A stretch of DNA of 64,000 nucleotides from the NCBI GenBank assembly GCA_964455905.1, contig CAYVYN010000001.1, positions 248,001 through 312,000 on the forward strand, written 5' to 3'. Each line of letters begins with the position of its first letter. Positions within the stretch are counted from its first letter, which is position 1. Under the pieces are notes generated by a model, which did no database searches, was not told where the DNA came from, and worked only from the letters and a program-made list of their open reading frames with translations. The DNA comes from CAIJXB01 sp964455905 (GTDB taxonomy: Bacteria; Chlamydiota; Chlamydiia; Chlamydiales; Rhabdochlamydiaceae). Made by a program: the position numbers and the translations under genes. Below, piece after piece: positions 44,556-52,862 of the stretch.

Positions 44556-45295
44556 TACTATTTTTAGTTAGTTTTTTATTTCATCTTCCTAACCACGGAT
44601 TTTCTGAAATCGATGTAATTAATACAAAAGAAGATCTAATCCCTTATTATAACGACCCAAACGTAGTATTAATCGCAAGTACCGGGCGCTCAGGAAGCAC
44701 ATTGCTATCAAATTTAATCCATCAAACAACGACTTATACTGCACTAAAAACACATGGACTTCCCCCTAAAGCAAACTTTCAAGGGAAAATTATTTTTATT
44801 TTTTCTAACCCAGATAAATCCGCTGAGTCTGCCTTTCATTATTTTATGGCAAATAGCATGTTTGGAAAACTTCATCTAGAACATTTAGAAAGCTCTGATC
44901 CAAACTGGTTAAAAGAGATTGGAGATACAACGAGCCAAACCCTAGAACATAACCTGTTAGCTTATGATGCTCTTGGTATCAGTAAGCAGCTTTTAGAGTG
45001 GCTGTTTGCATCAACAATACCCTCAAGCGCTGAAAATGCGCAGATAATAGCTCTCAAATATGAAAATCTCTGGGATCTAGAAACGCAAGAAGCCCTTAAA
45101 AATTTTCTATGCTTAAGCTCATTATCCCTACCAAAACAACGTGATCGAGGCACATATGGATTACAGCAAAAAGAAAAAGAAATCCGAAATAAGTACAACG
45201 TTGGAACTGATAAAGAACCTAAATATACAGCTTACAATAAAGCTAGAGTATTTTGGAAAAAAGCACCACCTTTTCAATTTTTAAAAATACGATAA
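44537..45295 (+). CDS. Exported sulfotransferase-like protein
   Basis: 252 residues. The signal peptide is RKSIILFLVSFLFHLPNHGF-SE. The body starts with LIASTGRSGSTLLSNLIHQ at about residue 50, the 5'-phosphosulfate-binding loop of sulfotransferases, followed by IIFIFSNPDKSAESAFHYF, which corresponds to the 3'-phosphate-binding segment. LKYENLWD fits the family 'RYEDL' strand. It therefore resembles the sulfotransferase at 31144. The C-terminus is basic. It overlaps the GT92 gene by 19 bases, implying coupled expression, and is the last gene of the cluster, converging on the exporter operon. Confidence 0.62.
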   Translation: MSRKSIILFLVSFLFHLPNHGFSEIDVINTKEDLIPYYNDPNVVLIASTGRSGSTLLSNLIHQTTTYTALKTHGLPPKANFQGKIIFIFSNPDKSAESAFHYFMANSMFGKLHLEHLESSDPNWLKEIGDTTSQTLEHNLLAYDALGISKQLLEWLFASTIPSSAENAQIIALKYENLWDLETQEALKNFLCLSSLSLPKQRDRGTYGLQQKEKEIRNKYNVGTDKEPKYTAYNKARVFWKKAPPFQFLKIR

Positions 45296-45303
45296 ATAGA
45301 AAA

Positions 45304-46413
45304 TCAAGCAATTCGTTTTTTAAAAAAAAGACCTGCGCCTAATAAATTAAAAGAAGCGATTAAAATAAGTGGATAGGTATGGGTTAAAACATCATGAACG
45401 TTTAGTTCTTTTAAAAAAACACCCCTTGAAATAATTAAAAAATGTTTCAGGGGATTAATCTCTGTAAGATACTGTAAAAATACCGGCATATTTTCTACCG
45501 GTGTTGCAAATCCTGATAAAGTCACTGCTGGAGCAAGAAAAACAAAAGCATAAAGAAGAGCCTGTTGCTGAGTTTTAGCAATAGAAGAAAGAAATAATCC
45601 CACCCCAACAACAGAAGCAATAAAGAAAAACAAACTGGCATACAAAGAGAGCAAAGATCCCGTAAGGGGAATAGAAAAAACAAATACGGCAGCAAGAATC
45701 ATCACAGTGGCCTGAACCATTCCTATGATAATTCCAGGGATTGTTTTACCTATTAAAATCTCTAAAGGAGATAGTGGAGATACCAAAAGCTGATCAAAAG
45801 TACCCAGTTCCCTTTCTCTTGCTACCGCCATAGCAGTCACTACTAAACTTGTCATCATAGCTAGTGTTGCCACAAGCCCTGGCACTGTAAACCAGGTATA
45901 GATAAGGTTTGGGTTGAACCAATTGCGAGAAATAATTTCTACTCTTGGAGGAGGGACTCCTTCTTTGACTAAAAAATCTGCATTAAACCTAGAGACAATT
46001 TGATCTATATACCCAAGAACAACCTGTGTAGTATTAGACTTTCTTCCGTCAAGAATTACTTGCATTTTTGCTTTTTTACCAGCAAGAAGATCTCTTGAAA
46101 AGGTTTCATTAAATTGGACTACCGCAAGAATTTTTTGTTCATCAACCTTAGATACAATTTCCTCATGATTTTCTAAAAAACTAATTCTTTTAAAGGTAGG
46201 AGACCCCCTAAAACGCTCTATTAACTCATACGAAAGCTTTCCTTCATCATGGTTTAAAACTCCTAAAGCTACGTTTTTCACTTCTAACGTTGCAGCATAA
46301 GAAAAAATAAATAGCTGTATGAGAGGGGGCACAACTAGAATAAAGCGGCTTTTTTTATCCTGCAAAACGGCTAAAAACTCTTTCAGAACAAGAAAAAATA
46401 TCCGTGAAAACAT
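45304..46413 (-). CDS. ABC-2 type permease (YbhR-like)
   Basis: Membrane subunit of an ABC exporter. One N-terminal membrane segment (about residues 16-38) precedes a large extracytoplasmic domain (about 40-170), and five hydrophobic segments fill the C-terminal half. AREWERGT-type ABC-2 signature is seen as AVARERELGTFDQLLVSPLS, then PLEILIGKTIPG. I use the ATG at 46413, which lies three bases after the stop of the preceding permease and has AAGAGG upstream. Fourth gene of a YbhG-YbhF-YbhS-YbhR-type operon, which in E. coli exports drugs and cations. Confidence 0.85.
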   Translation of the reverse strand: MFSRIFFLVLKEFLAVLQDKKSRFILVVPPLIQLFIFSYAATLEVKNVALGVLNHDEGKLSYELIERFRGSPTFKRISFLENHEEIVSKVDEQKILAVVQFNETFSRDLLAGKKAKMQVILDGRKSNTTQVVLGYIDQIVSRFNADFLVKEGVPPPRVEIISRNWFNPNLIYTWFTVPGLVATLAMMTSLVVTAMAVARERELGTFDQLLVSPLSPLEILIGKTIPGIIIGMVQATVMILAAVFVFSIPLTGSLLSLYASLFFFIASVVGVGLFLSSIAKTQQQALLYAFVFLAPAVTLSGFATPVENMPVFLQYLTEINPLKHFLIISRGVFLKELNVHDVLTHTYPLILIASFNLLGAGLFFKKRIA

Positions 46414-46415
46414 TG

Positions 46416-47543
46416 TTAATCTAGCCTCTTCGTTGACTTCATAAAGAAAATAGCAAATAAAACGACTGCAAATAAAATCATGGCAAAACAATTTATTTGA
46501 AGTAAAGCTGGCACATCTCCTACAAGAAAAATACTTTGTAAAGAAGAAACCATATAGCGCGCTGGAATAAGATATGTTAAAAACTGAATCCTTATCGGCA
46601 TACTAGAAATTTCAAAAATAAAACCAGACAGCATAAAAGCAGGAAGAAAAGCTGTCACTAAAGCTATCTGAGAAGCATTGAATTGATTTCTTGTAGAAGA
46701 TGAAATCAAAAGCCCCAGTCCCAGTGCGGAAAGAAGAAAGATACCTGTTACAATAGAAAGAGCTATAAGAGACCCTCTAAGGGGGACAGAAAAAAGTGTG
46801 CAGCTAATAGCAGTACAAATAAGCATAGATAAAAAACCTAAACAAAAATAAGGGATAAGTTTGCCCGCTAAAATCTCAAATAAAGTAATAGGAGTCGCCA
46901 TAAGAGCTTCCATCGTACCTCTTTCCCATTCTCTAGCGATCACTAAAGCTGTTAAAATCGTTCCGATGAGAGTCATAATGATTGCAATCGATCCTGGAAT
47001 TAAAAAATGATGACTGTTGAGCTCTTCATTATACCAAAATCTAGGGACAACCTCTGCGGTTCCTGGAGAAATAGAAGCTTCTTCTATGTTTTTTTCCTTC
47101 TGCCAAATGGAAAAAGCACCCGATATATAATTTTGCACAAAGCTAGCTGTATTCGGCTGACTGCCATCTGCCACTACAAAAATTGGAGCTTTTCTAGAGG
47201 AATTTTCTTTAAAATCTGAAAAATAGGATGGAATCACAATTCCCCCTAACGATTTTCCCGAAGAAATATTTTGGGCCATTTTTTCAGAGCTGTTTTCATA
47301 ACTAACAGAAAAATATCGAGAGTGACTCAATGTCTGCATAAAACTCATTGCATCAGAGTTTCTATCCTCCATGACACAACTTATTTTCATATTTGTAATA
47401 TCTAACGAAATCCCATATCCATACATAAAAAGCAAAATAAGAGGCAAAACAAAAGCAATCAAAAGAGTGCTAGAATCTCTTTTAATTTGTCTGTACTCTT
47501 TGAGTACTAAAGCTGAAATGCGTCTAAAAGAAGACTTGTTCAC
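46416..47543 (-). CDS. ABC-2 type permease (YbhS-like)
   Basis: Paralogue of the neighbouring permease, 375 residues with the same topology: an N-terminal membrane segment around residues 26-46, an exported domain to about 175, and five C-terminal segments. The ABC-2 signature is ALVIAREWERGTMEALMATP, then ITLFEILAGKLIP. The start is GTG with AAGGGA upstream, and it overlaps the ATPase stop by four bases (GTGA). Pairs of such permeases form the heterodimeric channel of YbhFSR-type exporters. Confidence 0.86.
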   Translation of the reverse strand: MNKSSFRRISALVLKEYRQIKRDSSTLLIAFVLPLILLFMYGYGISLDITNMKISCVMEDRNSDAMSFMQTLSHSRYFSVSYENSSEKMAQNISSGKSLGGIVIPSYFSDFKENSSRKAPIFVVADGSQPNTASFVQNYISGAFSIWQKEKNIEEASISPGTAEVVPRFWYNEELNSHHFLIPGSIAIIMTLIGTILTALVIAREWERGTMEALMATPITLFEILAGKLIPYFCLGFLSMLICTAISCTLFSVPLRGSLIALSIVTGIFLLSALGLGLLISSSTRNQFNASQIALVTAFLPAFMLSGFIFEISSMPIRIQFLTYLIPARYMVSSLQSIFLVGDVPALLQINCFAMILFAVVLFAIFFMKSTKRLD

Positions 47544-49258
47544 AGTTTCCCTTCTTTTTTTTCACTTAAAAAAATAAAAGCATCCTCTAACGTAGGGTTT
47601 GGACAAGCATCAGACTTTGCTAATGCTTTCAACTCCTCTGGGGTTCCTAAATTCATTAATTTACCATTTAAAATGAGTCCAATACGATCACAATATTCAG
47701 CTTCATCCATAAAATGCGTCGTTACCATAACAGTCATGCCTCCTGCAACCAAACTGTTGATATGGCCCCAAAATTCTCTTCTTGTTAATGGATCTACCCC
47801 GGCTGTTGGCTCATCTAAAAATAATACATCAGGCTGATGCATTACTGCGCAAGAAAGGGCTAATCGTTGTTTAAAGCCAAGAGGAAGCTCTACCGCAGAT
47901 TGGTGTAAATAAGGAGTTAAACCAAATACCCCAATCATTTTTTGAACCACTTCTTCTTTTTTTTGCCGAGGAATAGGATAAATCCCTGCAAAAAAATGTA
48001 AGTTCTGCAGGACTGTCATATTCGCATACAAAGAAAATTTCTGTGCCATATAGCCCACTTTTCCTCTCGCCTCACTGGGAGCTTTTTCCAAAGAAAGGCC
48101 TGACACATAAGCGCCACCGGTTGTTGCGTGTAAAAGACCACAAAGCATTTTAAAGGTGGTAGATTTTCCAGCACCATTTGGCCCTAATAAACCGAATATC
48201 TCACCTGGCTTTACTTGAAAATTCACATTACTTACCGCGCTAAAAGAACCAAAAGACTTACATAAATCTTTGGCTTCAATAACAGATTCTAACGATAAGA
48301 CTTTCTTTTCTGTTTTTAGAAAAGGAAACATCTGACTATTTTTTTCCTTTAACATAGAAATAAATACGTCTTCAAAACGAGGCTCTATTTTTTTTAATAC
48401 CCCCCCCTGATCTTGTATTTGTTTTTCTACTAAAGACATATCATCTTTTAAAACCAGCCTTAAAGAACTGGATTGCACAGTGACATCAACAACATCTGCT
48501 TCTAAAGAAAGATTTGAAAAAAGCTCTCTTTTTCTTCCTTTTAAATTTTCCGCTAGAAAAACACGTCCTTCTGCTCTTTTTGTCAGTTCTGAAGGCGGTC
48601 CATAAAATAAAACACGCCCTTCATGTAAAAGAAGAACCTCATCACAAGCCTCTGCTTCATCTAGGTAAGACGTACTCCAAAAGATTGTTACTTTTTCTAA
48701 AAGCAAATCTGAAACCATTTTCCAAAGCTCTCTTCTAGATAAAGGATCAACTCCCACTGTAGGCTCATCCAAAAGTAGCAGCCTAGGCTTTTTCATTAAG
48801 GAACATGAAAGTCCTAGTTTTTGCTTCATTCCTCCAGATAAATTTCCCGCTAATCTTTCACGAAAAGGTTCTAAAGAGCTGAAGGATAGAAGCCGAGAAA
48901 AAGTTTTTTCCTTTTCTTCTTTAGGAATCCCCTGCAAATCGCTGTAAAGAGATAGATTCTCATATACGGTTAGATCTTCATAAAGCCCAAACTTCTGAGG
49001 CATATAGCCTATAAATTCATGAATTGCGCGCACTTCCTTTAAAACATCGTGACCAAAAACTGTAATTTTCCCAGAAGAAGGCAATAAAAGGCCTGCCATT
49101 AGACGTAGCAGTGTTGTTTTACCTGCCCCATCAGGACCTACAATGCCGATCCTTTTTCCTGGCGGAAAAGAAATACTAAGACGATCTAAAGCTGCCTGTT
49201 TTTGTTTAGGAAAAATCTTAGTCAGATCTTCCAGTAAAATACCCTCAGATTCATTCAT
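47540..49258 (-). CDS. ybhF: Double-ATPase ABC subunit (YbhF-like)
   Basis: Tandem ABC ATPase of 572 residues powering the exporter. First domain: Walker A GPDGAGKTT near residue 37, signature LSGGMKQKL, Walker B LLLLDEPTVGVD. Second domain: Walker A GPNGAGKST near 354, Walker B VLFLDEPTAGVD. Its signature reads LPLGFKQRL instead of LSGGQ, a substitution common in this family. The arrangement and length match E. coli YbhF. It overlaps the upstream membrane-fusion gene by four bases (ATGA) and the downstream permease by four, so the four genes form one coupled operon. Confidence 0.9.
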   Translation of the reverse strand: MNESEGILLEDLTKIFPKQKQAALDRLSISFPPGKRIGIVGPDGAGKTTLLRLMAGLLLPSSGKITVFGHDVLKEVRAIHEFIGYMPQKFGLYEDLTVYENLSLYSDLQGIPKEEKEKTFSRLLSFSSLEPFRERLAGNLSGGMKQKLGLSCSLMKKPRLLLLDEPTVGVDPLSRRELWKMVSDLLLEKVTIFWSTSYLDEAEACDEVLLLHEGRVLFYGPPSELTKRAEGRVFLAENLKGRKRELFSNLSLEADVVDVTVQSSSLRLVLKDDMSLVEKQIQDQGGVLKKIEPRFEDVFISMLKEKNSQMFPFLKTEKKVLSLESVIEAKDLCKSFGSFSAVSNVNFQVKPGEIFGLLGPNGAGKSTTFKMLCGLLHATTGGAYVSGLSLEKAPSEARGKVGYMAQKFSLYANMTVLQNLHFFAGIYPIPRQKKEEVVQKMIGVFGLTPYLHQSAVELPLGFKQRLALSCAVMHQPDVLFLDEPTAGVDPLTRREFWGHINSLVAGGMTVMVTTHFMDEAEYCDRIGLILNGKLMNLGTPEELKALAKSDACPNPTLEDAFIFLSEKKEGKL

Positions 49259-50097
49259 AAATTGTCTAAGGGGAGTTTAACAGTAACAGGCATACCTTGT
49301 CTAAGGCCCTTTGCTGGAGTTGGAATCATGACGCGTATTCGATAAACGAGCTCTGTCCTTAAGTCTGTTGTTTCTACATTTTTAGGAGTAAATTCAGCAA
49401 CGGGAGAAATAAACCCTATTTGTCCCTCATAAGAAGGATTGGAATCAGTATCTGTAGTTATTATAGCTTTCATACCTGGATAAATTTTGCCAAGATCAGG
49501 TTCTGCTACATAAGCTCTGATCCAAATAGGGGCATCTAAAGAAAGAGTAAACACAGGCTGCCCTGGATTTAAAACAGATCCCGGCTCTCGAATTCTTGAT
49601 AAAAGAGTCCCCTCGCAAGGAGCCCTTAGTTTAGTATCGTCACAAGCAGTTTTTGCAGTATCTAAAGAAGCCCTTGCTTGTAATACAGTTGCATTGAGCT
49701 CTTCAACTTGAGCTAAAGCATTTTGATAGTCTTCTTCAGAAATGGCAGAGCTTTTGATAGCAGAGGCTCTTCTTGTAAATTGTTTTTCTGAATTTACAAA
49801 GGCTACCTCTGCATAAGCTAGCTGAGCCGTAGCTTCTAATAACTGTTGTTCATAAGGTATTGGGTCTAGCGTAGCTAATACATCACCTTCTTGAACTCTA
49901 TCACCTTCATCAAAAAAAACTTCCTGAACCTTTCCAAAAACGCGAAAACCCAAATCCACTTCGCGAATATCTACATTTCCATAAAGAACTAAAGTATTAG
50001 CATCTGCCTTAGGAGAAAATAAAGAAAAACCCAAAGTCAGTCCTAATCCAAGGCCTATAATGCCAAGAAGCGCAAAAGTAGCAATCCGTTTTCTCAT
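49255..50097 (-). CDS. ybhG: HlyD-type membrane fusion protein (YbhG-like)
   Basis: Periplasmic adaptor of the ABC exporter, 280 residues. The N-terminal membrane anchor spans about residues 7-27. The lipoyl-type half motifs are FGKVQEVFFDEGDRVQEGDV near residue 52-71 and CEGTLLSRIREPGSVLNPGQ near 160-180. The helical hairpin between them (about 80-155) should contact an outer membrane tunnel. The C-terminal beta-barrel (FISPVAEFTPKNVET) is intact. First gene of the operon. The NodT/TolC-like outer membrane protein at 51384 is a plausible partner, though divergent from it. Confidence 0.9.
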   Translation of the reverse strand: MRKRIATFALLGIIGLGLGLTLGFSLFSPKADANTLVLYGNVDIREVDLGFRVFGKVQEVFFDEGDRVQEGDVLATLDPIPYEQQLLEATAQLAYAEVAFVNSEKQFTRRASAIKSSAISEEDYQNALAQVEELNATVLQARASLDTAKTACDDTKLRAPCEGTLLSRIREPGSVLNPGQPVFTLSLDAPIWIRAYVAEPDLGKIYPGMKAIITTDTDSNPSYEGQIGFISPVAEFTPKNVETTDLRTELVYRIRVMIPTPAKGLRQGMPVTVKLPLDNL

Positions 50098-50182
50098 ACA
50101 ATCTCCTCCTCGATATTCACTTGCTTACAAAAAAGTCATAACAGGCAGCTCTTTTTCTTACCACTTTCTTTAAATAAAACTG

Positions 50183-51289
50183 TTAAACAATTTCTTCCCA
50201 AATGCTTTTTTCAAACATTTGATGCCACTGCTTAGCAACAGCCTTCCAAGTAAATCGTCTCATTCTATCCCAAGACCGATAAGACCACTCTTCATGGTAT
50301 TTTTGATTCGTAAGTAGCTCTATAGCCTCTTTAACAAATTCCTCTCGATATTCCTTAGAAAAAGCATCACCTTGTAAAAGAATACCCCCATCTTTCACGG
50401 TACATGCAAGCCCTGCTTGTTTTGAAGTCAAAATAGGAACTTTAGCCCAGCCTGCTTCTGCAGCTGTAATACAAAAAGTTTCGTGAAATCTGGTAGGATA
50501 AAACCAGCCACGACTTTCAGTTTGAAGAGCTGCTAAAGTTCTTTGATCGACTCTACCTAAATATTTCACATAAGGTTTTTGTAACTCTGCTTTCACGTGT
50601 TCCATATACAAAAACTCTTGAGGATCATTTCTTATCTTGGCAGCCTTTTCCCAATTATTAAACCCATACGCCACAACAACAACAAAATTAGGAACAAATT
50701 TTTGTATAAATTTTGCGCAATAAAGGAGTGTGTCAAGGCCTCTATCCGGGCTAGAAGAATAAAAAATTTGGTTAAAAATTTTTGGTTGCTGCTTCTCATA
50801 TCGAGAAGGGTCTATCCCGTTAGACGTAACGACTATTTTTTCTAAAGGAATTCCATGATGTTTATGGACAAGCTCTTTATGCCAAGCACTTAGACAAAAA
50901 TAAGCATCAACCTCTGAGACTTTACAATCCATCAACCGATCAGTGCTTAAAAACACATCATGAATTCAAACGTATTTTTTTGCTGCTTGAACAAAAGATT
51001 GTAAAGGATAAAGAGTCCTAGAACAAATAAGAACATCTATGAACTGTTTCTCTGCAAAGCTTTGCCAGTTTGTGTAATGTAGGTACTCTACCCCAAACCC
51101 TTTTTCATCAAAATGCTCTTTAAACGGATGAGCAAAAACCTTTACCTCATATCCTATTTCTGCAAGTTCTCTAGCCATCCAAATAGCGGCTGTCTCAGAG
51201 CCTCCAATCCCTTCTTTTTCAAGATAGGTCTCATCCCAAGGCTCCCATCCTCCACCTAAAAATAAAACAACTAGTGGTTTTTTTCTCAT
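50183..51289 (-). pseudogene. GT4-type glycosyltransferase interrupted by one in-frame TGA
   Basis: A group 1 (GT-B) glycosyltransferase of about 368 codons. The N-terminal part has LFLGGGWEPWDE, then GIGGSETAAIWMARELAEIG, the family's GG.E motif. The C-terminal part has KIVVTSNGIDPSRYE, SSPDRGLDTLL and WFYPTRFHETFCITAAEAGW, the E-x7-E region. The frame is continuous except for one TGA (50966-50968), exactly where the family has Trp in a 'YVW-IHDV' context (TGG to TGA). No frameshift exists. It may be a fresh pseudogene, a sequencing error, or a gene expressed by readthrough or by restart at the GTG at 50956. Confidence 0.75.
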
Positions 51290-51329
51290 AAAAACGGCTC
51301 TTTTCTTATTTCTTTTTTGAAATTTGATA

Positions 51330-51358
51330 TTGACACGATCTGAAAATTATGTTCTATA
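51330..51358 (+). promoter_or_regulatory. Promoter of the NodT/TolC-like gene
   Basis: TTGACA at 51330 and TCTATA at 51353 with a 17-base spacer. It lies between the first possible in-frame codon (51324) and the ATG at 51384, supporting the latter as start. Confidence 0.6.
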
Positions 51359-51383
51359 TCTTTTCTTACAGGAGAGTTTGCAG

Positions 51384-52820
51384 ATGAAGCTATCATCCCT
51401 TTTTTTCATTATTATATTTTCTCTATTAACCCCCTCTTGCATGCTTGGTCCTAAAAAACAAACTCCTACAGTAGGCATTCCTCAGTCATATACAACCTCC
51501 CTTATTAGGGAGGAGGGTCCTTCAACCATTGATTTAGAAACATGGTGGACACAATTTCAAGACCCTCTTCTTATCGAATTTATCGAAGAAGCAACAAAAA
51601 AAAACTTCGACATACGAACTGCTTTAGAACAAATCAACCAATTAAGGGCCTCTTTGGTTGTCGCTCGATCTAAACTTTTTCCATCGCTAGGAGTCTTTGG
51701 ATTTCCTGCTAGATTAAAGCTATCAGAAGACTTAATTCCGACAATTCCAGCAAACCCTTTAACAACAACCCCTCAAGCTCTAATGCCTAAAATTCGCAAT
51801 TTTTTTGCTGTAGGGTTTGATGCGTTTTGGGAGCTAGATTTCTTTGGAAAAAATAGAAGCAATAAAGAAGAAGCCTACTATAATTATCTATCTTCAGAAG
51901 AAGAATCTAATTACATAAAACTCGTTGTTATTGCAGAAGTAGTGCAAATGTACACAGAAATTCGCAGTCTTCAACAGCGGCTTCTTATCACGCAAAAAAA
52001 AATCAAAACTTTTGATAAAATTCTAAATCTCACAGAGCAACTTAACCAATCAGGCCTAAACAGCAATATAGAGGTAGAAAGAAAAATAGCTTCTTTAAAT
52101 CAAGCAAAAAGCCAAGAACCGAATCTAACAAAAGCTTTAGAACAATCGATCTGTAATCTAGCATTCCTTTTGGGCGGAGAAGTTAGTACATATAAAGAAA
52201 AACTCCAAAAACCAGGAAGAATGCCTCAAGCTATCGGAAAAGTACCTTTAGGACTTCCCTCCGACTTATTAAAAAGAAGACCCGATATTAAAAAAGCAGA
52301 ATTTGAACTCTATGCAGCCGGAGCGAACATAGGAGCTGCCAAAGCAGGTCTTTTTCCTTCTGTTTCTATTACAGGTATTCTTGGAAATTCAGCCCAAGCC
52401 ATGAATCATCTTTTTAAACGCCCTAATCGAGTCTGGGCTATAAGTCCAAATATAGATTGGTCGTTATTTGAAGGCGGAAAAATTTTAGCCCAAATCAGCA
52501 TAGCTAACTCTAAACAAAAACAAGCCGCGATAACGTATGAAAAAACAGTATTAAACGCTCTTAAAGAGGTAGAAAACTCTTTAACTGGATATTTTCAATC
52601 AAGTCTTGGGATGGAAGATATCCTTTTAAAATACCAAGCACAAAAAAAAATATTAAAACTTTCTGAATGTCTTTTTTCATCTGGATTATCCGACGAGCTT
52701 TCGGTATTAAACGCCTATGAAGAACTTTTTGCAGTACAAGAAAAACATATAGAAACAAAAGAGGAAACTATGACTAATCTAATAGGGTTATATAAAGCTT
52801 TGGGAGGAGGATTAGAATAA
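51384..52820 (+). CDS. NodT/TolC-like outer membrane efflux lipoprotein
   Basis: Outer membrane channel of tripartite efflux systems, 478 residues. The signal sequence ends in a lipobox (LLTPSC), giving an acylated N-terminal Cys near residue 19. Family features are LETWWTQFQDPLLIEFIEEA, the first helical domain with NFDIRTALEQINQLRASLVV, and the repeated second half with LPSDLLKRRPDIKKAEFELY and the conserved GANIGAAKAGLFPSVSITG. CAGGAGAG precedes the ATG. It is divergent from the interrupted glycosyltransferase and the YbhGFSR-type operon, for which it could supply the outer membrane duct. Confidence 0.88.
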   Translation: MKLSSLFFIIIFSLLTPSCMLGPKKQTPTVGIPQSYTTSLIREEGPSTIDLETWWTQFQDPLLIEFIEEATKKNFDIRTALEQINQLRASLVVARSKLFPSLGVFGFPARLKLSEDLIPTIPANPLTTTPQALMPKIRNFFAVGFDAFWELDFFGKNRSNKEEAYYNYLSSEEESNYIKLVVIAEVVQMYTEIRSLQQRLLITQKKIKTFDKILNLTEQLNQSGLNSNIEVERKIASLNQAKSQEPNLTKALEQSICNLAFLLGGEVSTYKEKLQKPGRMPQAIGKVPLGLPSDLLKRRPDIKKAEFELYAAGANIGAAKAGLFPSVSITGILGNSAQAMNHLFKRPNRVWAISPNIDWSLFEGGKILAQISIANSKQKQAAITYEKTVLNALKEVENSLTGYFQSSLGMEDILLKYQAQKKILKLSECLFSSGLSDELSVLNAYEELFAVQEKHIETKEETMTNLIGLYKALGGGLE

Positions 52821-52854
52821 AAGGGGCTCTACGAGAAGCTCGTCAAGCCCCTTT
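52820..52854. terminator. Bidirectional intrinsic terminator
   Basis: AAAGGGGCT (52820-52828) pairs with AGCCCCTTT (52846-52854), with an inner ACGAG/CTCGT stem. It lies between the convergent efflux and porin genes. Confidence 0.8.
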
Positions 52855-52862
52855 CTAAACGA

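Noticed and set aside
49255..50097. Whether the exporter operon is a multidrug MacAB/AcrAB-type system
   Set aside because: The double ATPase and two ABC-2 permeases fit YbhGFSR, not MacB or RND pumps.
50954..50965. Treating the interrupted glycosyltransferase as two independent genes
   Set aside because: The halves are in the same frame, complement each other as one GT-B enzyme, and the only barrier is a single TGA.
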